Notes: generated by a model from the sequence alone, not told the origin. Shown: positions 18,689 to 28,168, counted from the first letter of the stretch. The stretch is 64,000 nucleotides of DNA from Marinobacter sp. SS13-12 (GCF_030227115.1 NZ_JASSUA010000001.1:1736001-1800000); one strand, 5' to 3'. Numbers and translations: made by a program.

Positions 18689-19033
18689 ATGTCAGACAAA
18701 TTTTTCTTCAAAGGCCGGCAGGACGCGCGCCAACACCACACTGCTTACGGCGGCTTCCAGACCAATGCCAGTCAAAAGAGTGGCAGCAAGAAATTCCCGT
18801 TAACGCTGGTGGTAACCAGTGAGGTGCGCAAGCAGGAGATCGAAGTCCAGGTGGCGGAGGCCAGGCTGCATGCCAACATTAGGGTTGATACCAGTGAGGG
18901 TGCGGTTGAATCCATCACCGAACTGACTGCACTTCAGAACAAAGGGGCGACCGTTACCGCGGCGAAAGCAGCTTCCCGCAATGACCCTTGCACCTGCGGC
19001 AGTGGCCTGAAATTCAAGAAGTGCTGTGGCTGA
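18689..19033 (+). CDS. SEC-C metal-binding motif protein (PBPRA1643 type)
   Basis: This 114-residue protein ends in the zinc-binding SEC-C motif CTCGSGLKFKKCCG, like the C-terminus of SecA. The N-terminal part is basic and Gln/His-rich. ATG at 18689 fits the family start MSDKFFFKG; the longer frame begins at 18641. It overlaps the open frame of the DUF3010 gene but not its preferred start. Function unknown; zinc binding is inferred from the four Cys. Confidence 0.88.
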   Translation: MSDKFFFKGRQDARQHHTAYGGFQTNASQKSGSKKFPLTLVVTSEVRKQEIEVQVAEARLHANIRVDTSEGAVESITELTALQNKGATVTAAKAASRNDPCTCGSGLKFKKCCG

Positions 19034-19070
19034 GAGCGCTCAGGCTGTTGAGAGCAAGGGGAGCAATGCC

Positions 19071-19502
19071 ATGATTGTTTGCGGAGTGGAACTGACCGGC
19101 AGCGATGCGGTGGTGTGTCTGCTGAAACTGGATCGGGGGCAGTTCAGCCTGCCGGAGTGCAGGGTGCGCAAGCTGTCCCTGAACAAGAACCACACTCGGG
19201 ACGATCTGAAGCAGTTCCAGGCGGCTTTTGCTGAGCTTATGGCCGAGCATGGGGTCGCCCGCGTCGCGATCAAGGAGCGGATGCCGAAAGGCAAATTTGC
19301 CGGTGGCGCCATCAGTTTCAAGCTGGAGGCAGCCATTCAGCTGATTGGCGGTGCCGGGCTCGAGGTAAGGTTGCTCTCGCCAGCGCTGATCAAGTCCACG
19401 CTGGCCGCCAACCCGTTGCCGATTCCGTTTGCCGAGACCGGATTGAAGGTCTTTCAGGAAACCGCGTTCACCGCTGCGTATGTGGGGCACATGGCGAAGT
19501 AG
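19071..19502 (+). CDS. DUF3010 family protein
   Basis: This 143-residue protein matches the DUF3010 family found in marine gammaproteobacteria. It begins with a VCGVELTG strand and carries KERMPKGKFAGG in the middle, a pattern like RNase H/RuvC-fold proteins, but the active site was not traced. ATG at 19071 has GGGGAGC upstream; a GTG at 19026 overlaps the SEC-C gene. It lies 37 bases after that gene and is probably co-transcribed. Function unknown. Confidence 0.82.
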   Translation: MIVCGVELTGSDAVVCLLKLDRGQFSLPECRVRKLSLNKNHTRDDLKQFQAAFAELMAEHGVARVAIKERMPKGKFAGGAISFKLEAAIQLIGGAGLEVRLLSPALIKSTLAANPLPIPFAETGLKVFQETAFTAAYVGHMAK

Positions 19503-19556
19503 TGCGTTGGCGCAAAACGGACCCGTTGGCCATCGTCAGCACGAGTCTGAACGGAC

Positions 19557-22112
19557 TCAGTGGTGTTGCGTCATGGCCCAATCGCAGAATTTGTCCAGCG
19601 GCATCGGCCTGGCGAACAGGTAGCCCTGCAGCCGGTGGCAGCCCAGGTAGCTGAGAAGCTCCCGGGTGTTATTGTCCTCCACGCCTTCAGCTACGGCTTC
19701 CAGCCTGAGGGCGCGAGCCAGTTTCAGGGTGTTCTGGACAATTCCCAGGTCATTCTGGTTGGAAACCATCTGGCTTATGAAGCACTGATCAATCTTCAGC
19801 TCGTGGATGGGCAGGCGGCTCAGATAGGCCAGGGAGGAGTAGCCCGTACCAAAATCATCCAGGGCAATCTTGCAGCCGCTGTTGGCAATCTTAAGCAGAG
19901 ACCCGATCACAGCGTCCATGTTGTGCATCATGGAGGTCTCAGTCACCTCAAAGATCACGCGATTCATTGGAATGGCGTGGTCCCTTACCCCCGCCAGTGC
20001 AAAGGTCACAAAGTGGCTGTTAGTGAGATTCTGAACCGACAGGTTGATGCTGCAGGTAATGTTGAGTTGTCGGCGCTGCAGCGTCTGCATGGTTTTCCAG
20101 GCCTGGGATACGATGTAACGCGATAGCACATCCATCAAGCCTGCATTTTCTGCGATTTCGATCACTTCCCCGGCGGGCACTGCCCCGAATCGCGGACTGT
20201 GCCAGCGCAACAGTATTTCTGCGCCTACCAGTTCCTGACCAGTGTTGTTCATTTGCGGTTGCAGGTAAAGCTCCAGCTCCCCGGCCAGAATGGCCGGGGG
20301 CAAGGCGGTCACCAGATCCAGGCGGCGCCGCGCGAAATCGGAGATTTCATTGTTATAGACCTGCACCGGAACCTTGCGTGATTCGCTGTGGTCCCTTGCC
20401 GCAGACGCGTGTTGATACAGGATTTCCGCGCTGTCGCCATGCTCCGGGGCAACAGCCACGCCGCAGTGTAGATTCATTAACACAGGCAGCCTGACGGCAT
20501 GGACAGAGATTTCATGATTACCCACCACCAGTTCGATAAAGGGCTCCAGTGGGCCTTCGAATTCATTGAGATCAATCAGGAACGCGGCTGAGCCGAATCC
20601 GGGAATCGCAATGTAGGCGTGCTGCCGGCTTTCCAGACAGATCACACCGCCCACCCCCGCCAGCTTATGGTTGAGCTTGCTCATCAACTGACAAAACACC
20701 TCTTCTGCCAGCCTGTGGCCCATGCTGGACGCAATATCCTTGACCTGTGGATAGTGGACCAGCGCAAGTGCGACCCGTTTGTTCTGAGTCATCATTGCCT
20801 GTAACTGCTGATTGAGCAGAGCGGCATTGGGCATCCTGGTCGTCGAATCGTGCATGGCCTGTTCAAGGGATTGCATTTCCAGATCCCGGACCTGTCGCTC
20901 GGCCATCTGCTGTTTCCGCAGCGCTGCCAGCTTGCGAGCCCGCTCGTCTTTGATGCGATGGGCCAGGGCAAAGGAAAGTAGCAGCACCTCCGCGACCGAG
21001 CCGACCTGCATGGCGTGGTTGGTGACGAGGTTTACCGGCAGAAAATCGAAGACGCTCAGTAAATACAGGGCGGACCCCAGGGCAAAGGTTGTCCAGGCCA
21101 GCACGAAATAACGGGCAATGGCGACGCCGGCCCTCAGGCCTGCCAGCCCCACGGTGATGAGCAATACAATCACCAGGGTGCCCAGCAGGCCGGCGAACAG
21201 CGCACCGTTTATGGGGTCGGCCCAGGTGTAGACAATCAGCACCCCGGCCAGTCCGGCGGCGATCTTCATGCTGCGATCCCAGCGTGAAGAAATGTCCTGC
21301 CATTTCAAAAAGCTGCGTGCGAACATCAAGGCGAACAGAGACGCAAGTGCGGTGCTGATGGGCAGGGCATAACGGGGCAGTATCGGGTGCCCGCCCCAGA
21401 ACCAGGCGCTCCCGGCACCGGAAATGCAGAGCATCAGCAGGCTGATCGAGCCGATGTACAGCACGTAATAGCCGTAGGCCAAGTCCCTGAGGGAAAGGAA
21501 CAGGAACAGGTTGTAGATGACCAGGGCACCCAGTACGCCGAAATAAGCGCCCCAATAGAGGCTCAGGTGTGAAAATCGCAGCAGCAGACGGTCCTCGCGC
21601 CAAAGCTCGACTGGCAATTGCATTGACGTCGCCGACCGTGCCCGCAGGTACAATTCCACCTGGCCGTTCAGGTCGCGCGGTAACGGCAGGGCCACCTGAT
21701 AGCTGCGGGCCTGCTCTCGCCGGCTTTCAGTTTCCTGTCGACTGGTGTGGTAGATCGCTGGTAGTTGCTGATCACGCACCAGATAGAGGTCCACTTCCTC
21801 CAGCAGTGGGTAAGGAATCACCAGGTACCATTGACGGGTCAACGGTTCCGGAAGTGTCAGGGTCGTCCTGAGCCATACTGCCTGGTCGGTGAACCCCAGG
21901 TTCAGTACGCTGTCATCGTACTTTTCCTGCCATTGTTCCTGTTGCAGTGCCTGATCAAGGGTTTGTTCATCACCCAGAAAGTACTCGATGTGATTGTTCA
22001 GGCTGTATTGACCAGCGTCACCCTGAATTGTCAGTTCCTTGGCGTTGGCGGTAAAGGCGAATAAAAGGAATATCGCCATCAACCCCGCCGGCCATTTGTC
22101 GCATTTCATCAT
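19557..22112 (-). CDS. 7TMR-DISM sensor EAL phosphodiesterase with degenerate GGDEF
   Basis: This 851-residue protein has a signal peptide (1-24), a DISMED2 sensor to about 170, seven helices at about 185-385, a short coiled coil, a GGDEF-like domain whose motif is lost, and an EAL domain from about 610. The EAL signature reads Glu-Ile-Leu at 632-634, keeping the metal-binding Glu. DDFGTGYSS, the KID Lys and the AEGVE Glu are kept, so c-di-GMP hydrolysis is likely. It starts 18 bases after the PilZ gene on the same strand; the two form an operon. Confidence 0.9.
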   Translation of the reverse strand: MMKCDKWPAGLMAIFLLFAFTANAKELTIQGDAGQYSLNNHIEYFLGDEQTLDQALQQEQWQEKYDDSVLNLGFTDQAVWLRTTLTLPEPLTRQWYLVIPYPLLEEVDLYLVRDQQLPAIYHTSRQETESRREQARSYQVALPLPRDLNGQVELYLRARSATSMQLPVELWREDRLLLRFSHLSLYWGAYFGVLGALVIYNLFLFLSLRDLAYGYYVLYIGSISLLMLCISGAGSAWFWGGHPILPRYALPISTALASLFALMFARSFLKWQDISSRWDRSMKIAAGLAGVLIVYTWADPINGALFAGLLGTLVIVLLITVGLAGLRAGVAIARYFVLAWTTFALGSALYLLSVFDFLPVNLVTNHAMQVGSVAEVLLLSFALAHRIKDERARKLAALRKQQMAERQVRDLEMQSLEQAMHDSTTRMPNAALLNQQLQAMMTQNKRVALALVHYPQVKDIASSMGHRLAEEVFCQLMSKLNHKLAGVGGVICLESRQHAYIAIPGFGSAAFLIDLNEFEGPLEPFIELVVGNHEISVHAVRLPVLMNLHCGVAVAPEHGDSAEILYQHASAARDHSESRKVPVQVYNNEISDFARRRLDLVTALPPAILAGELELYLQPQMNNTGQELVGAEILLRWHSPRFGAVPAGEVIEIAENAGLMDVLSRYIVSQAWKTMQTLQRRQLNITCSINLSVQNLTNSHFVTFALAGVRDHAIPMNRVIFEVTETSMMHNMDAVIGSLLKIANSGCKIALDDFGTGYSSLAYLSRLPIHELKIDQCFISQMVSNQNDLGIVQNTLKLARALRLEAVAEGVEDNNTRELLSYLGCHRLQGYLFARPMPLDKFCDWAMTQHH

Positions 22113-22130
22113 GGTGCATTCCTGTCCACC

Positions 22131-23459
22131 CTATTCGTCCAGCGGGCTGATCATCCGGCCGGTAAAGCCGAGAAACTCGGCTTCCTGGCAAAAGGCGGAA
22201 AATTCGCCTTCCCCTGCACCCGGTTGGCGAAGCAAAACCAGGGCTTCAACCAGACACCCTGGAATGTCCCGGTTGCTCCAGTCCGGCATGCGTGGCCACA
22301 TCAGGAATTCTTCGTGCGAAAGCACCACCTTTTCCACCGCGATTTGCCTTTGCTGCAGACGTTCCCGGGCAGTCAGGCTGATGCAGGGGTGGGTATCATC
22401 TGCGATCAGGGAGCCCGCAGATATATGCTGCTGGAGTTCCAGTACGGCATCGCCATGATGAGTTAAACCGATGTACAGCTTTTCGTCCTCCAGATGGGCC
22501 GGGGAGGACGTCTGCAATATCGTGCCCTGATCCGTGCCTATCTCCCTGTCCTCCTCATAGCGCGGATCAAACCCGATCACCTTGTCATACAGGCTGGTGA
22601 GATCCTGGCACACCGCATTGCCGATGCGACCGGCACCGCCCAGCACGACGATGCTGGTCTGCTGGCTGTATTGGGGGCGCTCACGCATTTTTCGGGCTAC
22701 GTCCCAGATCATATAGCGTGTTCCCAGGCTCCCTTCCACCAGCGGTTCGGTAATCTCGATACCAGCTTTCATGACGAAGTTGGGGAGTCGCCCAACGAGG
22801 GCGATCCGCTGCACATCGGGGTAGTCCCGCTGTAATTGGTCCAGGTAAAAGCGAACTTTTTCGGAATCTTCCTCTAACTCATGCTCCATAAATTGCGACG
22901 CCACCAGCAGGCCGCGCTTGTCCTGATTGCGAATGAAGCCAAGCACCAGGTTGGGTGGCATACGCCGCGCCATACCGGGCGTGAAATAGGACCCGGCCTG
23001 TTGCTGGTTACCGTAAACCGCAAACAGAAAATGCGGCCTGGCCATGGCATTAATGGGGGAGCGCAAGAGGGTATTGGTCAACAAAACCGCAAAACGGCGG
23101 CTGCTCCTCCATAATGCACGCTTGCTTCTGGCGGTCAGGCGTTGCCAGGACGGGGCAACGTCGTAGAGTTCCCTCAGCTCGTATTCGGAAAAGCGCCTGC
23201 GGTAGAATTGCATACCAATGTGGGACTTACCGATGTACGCCACGGTCGCCGCTACGTTCATAGCGGCTTTGTCGGGAAAATCGACGTCCGTGACCTCCCC
23301 GGGGCGGATATAAACTCCCTCTGGCCTTTTCAGCCGTAATCCGCTTGCCGATACGTCCAGAGTATTGGTTTTGATGGTGTGATTGGCATACTTCAGAACC
23401 ACCGGGAGTCTGATCCCGGATCGCAAATGCCGGCGATACTCTCCATGCATCCTTATCAT
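22131..23459 (-). CDS. PilZ domain fused to a Rossmann-like domain
   Basis: This has 442 residues. An N-terminal PilZ domain (about 5-95) has both c-di-GMP-binding motifs, Arg9-x3-Arg13 and Asp35-x-Ser37-x2-Gly40. A basic linker follows. The rest (about 140-442) is a second domain with a Gly-rich nucleotide loop GGAGRIG at 274-280 after a hydrophobic strand, as in NAD(P)-binding Rossmann folds. Its layout loosely recalls acyl-ACP reductase or shikimate-dehydrogenase-like proteins, but I could not assign it. It is co-transcribed with the downstream EAL gene. A c-di-GMP-controlled oxidoreductase is an inference. Confidence 0.8.
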   Translation of the reverse strand: MIRMHGEYRRHLRSGIRLPVVLKYANHTIKTNTLDVSASGLRLKRPEGVYIRPGEVTDVDFPDKAAMNVAATVAYIGKSHIGMQFYRRRFSEYELRELYDVAPSWQRLTARSKRALWRSSRRFAVLLTNTLLRSPINAMARPHFLFAVYGNQQQAGSYFTPGMARRMPPNLVLGFIRNQDKRGLLVASQFMEHELEEDSEKVRFYLDQLQRDYPDVQRIALVGRLPNFVMKAGIEITEPLVEGSLGTRYMIWDVARKMRERPQYSQQTSIVVLGGAGRIGNAVCQDLTSLYDKVIGFDPRYEEDREIGTDQGTILQTSSPAHLEDEKLYIGLTHHGDAVLELQQHISAGSLIADDTHPCISLTARERLQQRQIAVEKVVLSHEEFLMWPRMPDWSNRDIPGCLVEALVLLRQPGAGEGEFSAFCQEAEFLGFTGRMISPLDE

Positions 23460-23586
23460 CGCTGGCCCCCGACGCCCTGTCGAAATAGATAGTCACTTCC
23501 TGATCACAGTCTGGACCAATCTGATGAAAGCCGCCATTTTTCCAACGACCTCATGCACTTCTGAACGGTGAGGGACCAACCGGTCA

Positions 23587-24567
23587 TCAGGTTGTGTTGC
23601 GGGTGGTCAGGCAGCTCAGTGACAGGTCCTTTCCCAGCCGGTAGGTATTGAAATCCCGCGCCAGAAAAAGCTGGCCGCGGTAGTGTTGCATGGCTTCGGC
23701 TGCCAGCTGGTTGATATGGGGCGCACCGCCCGGTCCGGACTGGTAGCGGGAACTGAAGTGGGTCAGCACCAGGTAGGGCAGGCGGGCCTGTTGGGCAAAG
23801 CGGGCCACCTGTTCCGCGGAGCTGTGTTGTGGCCAGGGGCCGACCCGGTCGGCCACGTCCCGAGTGTAGGTGGCCTCGTGGATCAGCACCTGGGTGCCGT
23901 CGCTGGCATCCGTTAGCAGCTCGGGATTGTCGTTGTCGCCAGCGACGATCACGCGGCGGGCCACACGTGGAATCCGTGTGTAGTCTTCGCTCCTGAGCAG
24001 GCGGCCGTCCTCAAGCGTTACGTCATTTCCTTTCTGCAATTCGCTCCAGCCGGGGCCGGGTTCTATGCCATTGTGTCTGAGTTTGTCCTGCAGCAGCTGA
24101 CGCTCCAGGTTGCGCTCAGTGAACACGTAGGCACGGCAGGCCACGCGATGGGACAGTGCTACATTGAACACATGGAAGTGATCATCCTGCCAGCAGAAGT
24201 CCGGGGCCTCGGAATCGATGAAATTCAGGGGGTAGCTAAGGCTGGAGTCGCTGTTATCGATTACCGCTTCGATGAAACGTTGTACCTGGACAGGGGCGAT
24301 GACATCCAGCGGTTCCGAGCGGCCAAGCATGGAGGCACTGGTGAGCAGGCCGGGTAAGCCGAAGGTGTGGTCACCGTGGATATGAGTGATGAATATGGCC
24401 CGCAACTGCATGACCGAGTAACGAGTGCGCAGTAACTGATGTTGGGTGCCTTCACCGCAGTCCACCAGGTACCAGGGCTTGGGGCCGGAGTGGCACAGGG
24501 CAAGGCCGCTCACGTTGCGTGACCGTGTCGGGGTTCCGGCAGATGTGCCCAGGAAGGTGAATTCCAT
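23587..24567 (-). CDS. rnz: ribonuclease Z family endonuclease
   Basis: This 326-residue metallo-beta-lactamase-fold protein begins MEFTFLGTSAGTP, typical of RNase Z. The zinc motif HIHGDH lies at 62-67. Further ligands are seen in LSHRV, GDNDN and LTHFSSRY. RNase Z trims the 3' trailer of tRNA precursors lacking encoded CCA. Length fits the short bacterial form. It lies 127 bases before the PilZ gene and is divergent from the GAF-EAL gene, 76 bases away. Confidence 0.93.
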   Translation of the reverse strand: MEFTFLGTSAGTPTRSRNVSGLALCHSGPKPWYLVDCGEGTQHQLLRTRYSVMQLRAIFITHIHGDHTFGLPGLLTSASMLGRSEPLDVIAPVQVQRFIEAVIDNSDSSLSYPLNFIDSEAPDFCWQDDHFHVFNVALSHRVACRAYVFTERNLERQLLQDKLRHNGIEPGPGWSELQKGNDVTLEDGRLLRSEDYTRIPRVARRVIVAGDNDNPELLTDASDGTQVLIHEATYTRDVADRVGPWPQHSSAEQVARFAQQARLPYLVLTHFSSRYQSGPGGAPHINQLAAEAMQHYRGQLFLARDFNTYRLGKDLSLSCLTTRNTT

Positions 24568-24643
24568 TGTCTATCCAGTCTGGTATCGGCTGTCTTATAT
24601 TCTACACTGGGATAAAGGATTCTTCCGGACGCTTTGGATAGCC

Positions 24644-26488
24644 ATGAATCAGAACGCCTATATACCCCCAGAGATTACCGAAGGTGAAGAGGAGCGCCTG
24701 GAGGAGCTGTATGGCCTTCGATTGCTGGACACGGCGTCGGAGCTGCGTTTTGACCGGTATACCAGTCTGGTGGCGAGTATATTCGGATTTCCCATTGTAT
24801 TGATCACCTTGCTGGACCGTGATCGGCAGTGGTTCAAATCCCGGGTGGGCTGGAATAAAACCCAGTGTCCACGCGATATTTCCTTCTGTGGCCACGCCAT
24901 AAACCAGGATTCATTGCTGGTTGTACCCGATGCGCTGGATGACCCGCGGTTTGCGGGTAACCCACTGGTCACCGGTGAGCCCTATATTCGCTTCTATGCG
25001 GGCGCTGTTGTGCGCGGCCCTGCAGGGCAGGCTCTGGGCACGCTCTGCGTGCTGGATCACCAGCCCAGGTACTTTGACGAGGAGCATCGTATCCGCCTGC
25101 GCCAGTTCGCCGACCTGATCGAAAATGAAATTGCCCACGGTGCGGACTTGCTGGCACTGAAGAGTTCAATTGAGCGCTCGGCCTATTACGATCCCCTGAC
25201 CCAGTTGCCCAATCGCCAGTTGCTGATGGACCGCTTGAGCCAGTTGCTCAAGCTGGCAACGATGGAATCCCTGCAGGTAGCGGTACTGCTGTTCAACGTA
25301 ACGGGTCTGCGCCTGATCAATCAGAGCCTGGGCACCCAGGGAGGCGATGAACTGTTGCAGCAACTGGCCCAACGGCTGCGGGATAATTGCCCCAAAGGTG
25401 GTTCAGTCGCACGCCTGCAAGCCGATGAGCTGGTGCTGGTGTTTCCGGTACTCAATGACAGCCAGCGTAAAGAAGTCACTCACCAGATCCATGCGACGCT
25501 CGAGCACCCCTATCGCTGCCTGGGCCAGGAGCATTATCTGAGAGTTCGTATCGGGGGAAGCCTGTTTCCCGATCAGGGTGACAGCCCGGAGGCGTTGATC
25601 GAACAGGCATCGGCGGCGATTCGGGTCAGCCCTGAGAGCCTGGCCGAGCCAGTGCATTACTTTGATGCTGCCCATTCGGATGCGTTCTCCGAGATCCTGA
25701 AAATCGAGTCCTGCCTCAAGAGGGCACTGGCACGGGACGAGTTCTATTTGCTGTACCAGCCGATTTTATCCTTGACCACCGGCCAGATGACGGGGGTCGA
25801 AGCACTGCTGCGTTGGCGGTGTTCAGAGCTTGGCCAGGTCTCTCCGGATCGGTTTATTCCACTGGCAGAACAAAGTGGCCTGATTCTTCCTATCGGCCGA
25901 TGGGTTCGAGAGGAAGTCTGCCGACAGTTGCAGGCCTGGTGCTCGGAGCAGCCGGACTGGGATATTCCCGTCGCAGTGAATGTATCGCCGGCTGAATTGG
26001 TGCAGCCGACGTTCTCGGAGGAACTGCTCAACCGACTGGCATTGGCGCAGGTTCCCGAAAAGCTGCTGCGCATTGAAATCACCGAGCATTCCCTGGTGCG
26101 GGACAATGAGGCCGTGGAGCACAATCTGGTGCGGCTGAAGGCGCGGAACATAGAGATCAACATCGACGATTTTGGTACCGGTTACTCTTCTTTGTCTTAC
26201 CTGCGCCGCGTGCCGGTGAGCAGCCTCAAGATTGACCGCTCGTTCATTGATGGCCTGCCCACGAGCGAGGACGGCGCAACGATTACCCGCACCATTATCG
26301 AGATGGCCAAGGCCCTGGGAATGGAGCAGGTGGCTGAAGGTATTGAGAAGAAAGAGCAATTGGCCTTCCTGCACGGACAGCATTGCACGTACGGCCAGGG
26401 TTATCTTTTTTCCCGCCCGCTGCCTCCGGATCAGATTCCCGCTTTGCGATCACGCCCGGTGCTTCCACAGGAGTCGCAGAATGGTTAA
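24644..26488 (+). CDS. GAF - degenerate GGDEF - EAL phosphodiesterase
   Basis: This 614-residue cytoplasmic protein begins with a GAF domain (about 25-165), followed by a GGDEF domain (about 175-340) whose motif is degenerate (QADEL), then an EAL domain (about 360-610) with Glu386-Ala-Leu. DDFGTGYSS, the KID Lys and AEGIE are intact, so c-di-GMP hydrolysis gated by the GAF ligand is likely. ATG at 24644 fits the GAF family start; the frame extends to 24446 across the rnz start. Its last eight bases overlap the start of the GNAT gene. Confidence 0.92.
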   Translation: MNQNAYIPPEITEGEEERLEELYGLRLLDTASELRFDRYTSLVASIFGFPIVLITLLDRDRQWFKSRVGWNKTQCPRDISFCGHAINQDSLLVVPDALDDPRFAGNPLVTGEPYIRFYAGAVVRGPAGQALGTLCVLDHQPRYFDEEHRIRLRQFADLIENEIAHGADLLALKSSIERSAYYDPLTQLPNRQLLMDRLSQLLKLATMESLQVAVLLFNVTGLRLINQSLGTQGGDELLQQLAQRLRDNCPKGGSVARLQADELVLVFPVLNDSQRKEVTHQIHATLEHPYRCLGQEHYLRVRIGGSLFPDQGDSPEALIEQASAAIRVSPESLAEPVHYFDAAHSDAFSEILKIESCLKRALARDEFYLLYQPILSLTTGQMTGVEALLRWRCSELGQVSPDRFIPLAEQSGLILPIGRWVREEVCRQLQAWCSEQPDWDIPVAVNVSPAELVQPTFSEELLNRLALAQVPEKLLRIEITEHSLVRDNEAVEHNLVRLKARNIEINIDDFGTGYSSLSYLRRVPVSSLKIDRSFIDGLPTSEDGATITRTIIEMAKALGMEQVAEGIEKKEQLAFLHGQHCTYGQGYLFSRPLPPDQIPALRSRPVLPQESQNG

Positions 26489-27023
26489 CAAGAAAGAGGC
26501 TGGTAAAAAGTTTCTGATACGGGAAGCCGTAGAGGATGATGTCCCCGTGCTGGTGGAATTCCTCGCCAAGCTGGCTCTCCACGTTTCGGGTGCGCCACCC
26601 CAGAGCCTGAAGGAGCGTGAATGGGACCGTCTTCACGGCGTACTGCTGTCGTCGCTGACCGATGCCAATAAGCACATTATGGTGGCGGAGGTGCCCGGAG
26701 CAGGGCTTGTTGGCATGGGCTATATTTATATTTCGCGCAATCAGGGCATCTGGGAGCAAACCAGTCACGTCGAGTACCGGTCGGCGTTCATTGATGATGT
26801 CTGGGTTGAACCCGAGTTTCGCAAGCTCGGGATTTTTCCGGACCTGCTGCGTAGCCTGGTGGCATTTGCGGAGAGCCGGGGTGCCTACGAGTTGGTTCTG
26901 GAGTATTCTGCATCGAACAAGGAGGCCAAGGCGGCCTGGACCCGTCTGGGCTTTAAGACAATAGGGGTGCGTGCCGCGGCATTCACTACCGCTGTGCAGG
27001 AAGTTCTGAACAATCGGTCCTAG
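26481..27023 (+). CDS. GNAT family N-acetyltransferase
   Basis: This 180-residue protein has the GNAT fold: a conserved strand ending in IDDVWVEPEFRKLGIF, which gives the acetyl-CoA loop (a variant of Q/RxxGxG/A, here RKLGIF), then AxxRG and a final NKEAKAAWTRLGF segment. CAGGAG precedes the ATG, which overlaps the EAL stop by eight bases. The acceptor is unknown. Its position between an EAL enzyme and an HDAC-family protein suggests a joint role. Confidence 0.9.
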   Translation: MVNKKEAGKKFLIREAVEDDVPVLVEFLAKLALHVSGAPPQSLKEREWDRLHGVLLSSLTDANKHIMVAEVPGAGLVGMGYIYISRNQGIWEQTSHVEYRSAFIDDVWVEPEFRKLGIFPDLLRSLVAFAESRGAYELVLEYSASNKEAKAAWTRLGFKTIGVRAAAFTTAVQEVLNNRS

Positions 27024-27067
27024 AAACCGTTACAGTACAGGGTATTCAAGGCGAGAAGGAGATTTGA

Positions 27068-28168
27068 GTGCTAGGCGATCGAACCGTGAATGTCTTTTAT
27101 GATGACGTCGTGCTGGGCCACGACCCCCAGGTGGATCTGCCTTTCGTTCCCAGCCGGGTGGAAAAACGCGTCAGACATATCCTGCAGGGCCTGGACTTCA
27201 AGTGGAGTTATCCGGAGCACCCGGGGCGACTGAGTGCAATCATGAAGTACCTGGAGCAACATCCTGTCCCCGGTGTCCAGTTCAAGGTCGGGAGTGCCGC
27301 CACCTATAATCAGCTGGCCCGGGTGCATACCACCTCCTACCTGGATCACTTCCTCTCACTGTTCGGGAAGGCCGCCTGGGTGGATTCTGATACCACCGCA
27401 GTCTCCCCCAACAGTGTCAACGCCGCCCTGGCTGCAGCCGGAAACGCCATTGCGGCCGTGGAGAGCGTGGTTAATGGCGATTGCCAGAGTGCGTTCGCGC
27501 TGGTGCGTCCGCCGGGTCATCACGCAGAACCGGTGAGGGCAAGGGGCTTTTGTCTGTTGAACAACGTCGCGGTGGCGGCTGCCCATGCCCAGGCAAAACT
27601 GGGCTGTGAACGGGTGCTGATCATCGACTGGGACGCGCATCACGGTAATGGAACCCAGGATATTTTCTGGGCGGACCCGGATGTCCTCTTCTTCGATACC
27701 CATTGTGCCGCACCCTTTTATCCGGGTTCCGGAGACCTGGAAGAGGTGGGCGCCGGATTCGGTGAGGGCTATACCATCAATGTCCCGCTGCCTGAGTCAG
27801 CCGGGGACATCGCTTTTGAAAAAGTGTACCGCGAAATACTGGTGCCGGCCGCTGAGTACTTCAAACCGGATCTGATTCTCGTCTCAGCGGGATTCGACCC
27901 CCACCGCAATGACATGGCTATGAACCTGACCTACGACGGTTTCAAGGTCATGACTCGCATCATCCAGGAAATCGCCGACCAGCACTGCGAAGGCCGGCTC
28001 GCGCTGGTTTTGGAAGGTGGTTACAATTTGACCTCCCTCGCGCAAGGTGTCCACGCTGTGCTGGAAGTGCTTGCCGGCGGAGATGTACCGGAATTGCTGG
28101 AAGCGGGTGTAAAGGAAGCGAACGAAGCCGCCGAGTTCCACCGTTCCGCGTTCAGTGACGATGACTGA
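27068..28168 (+). CDS. histone deacetylase family amidohydrolase
   Basis: This 366-residue zinc amidohydrolase has RPPGHH with His151-His152, zinc ligands Asp189 and His191 in DWDAHHGNG, Asp277 in SAGFDPH, and catalytic Tyr319 in LEGGYN. All expected residues are present. Bacterial members include acetylpolyamine amidohydrolases and AcuC-type protein deacetylases; which applies here cannot be told. It starts at GTG with AAGGAG upstream, 44 bases after the GNAT stop, so it is probably in one operon. Confidence 0.93.
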   Translation: MLGDRTVNVFYDDVVLGHDPQVDLPFVPSRVEKRVRHILQGLDFKWSYPEHPGRLSAIMKYLEQHPVPGVQFKVGSAATYNQLARVHTTSYLDHFLSLFGKAAWVDSDTTAVSPNSVNAALAAAGNAIAAVESVVNGDCQSAFALVRPPGHHAEPVRARGFCLLNNVAVAAAHAQAKLGCERVLIIDWDAHHGNGTQDIFWADPDVLFFDTHCAAPFYPGSGDLEEVGAGFGEGYTINVPLPESAGDIAFEKVYREILVPAAEYFKPDLILVSAGFDPHRNDMAMNLTYDGFKVMTRIIQEIADQHCEGRLALVLEGGYNLTSLAQGVHAVLEVLAGGDVPELLEAGVKEANEAAEFHRSAFSDDD

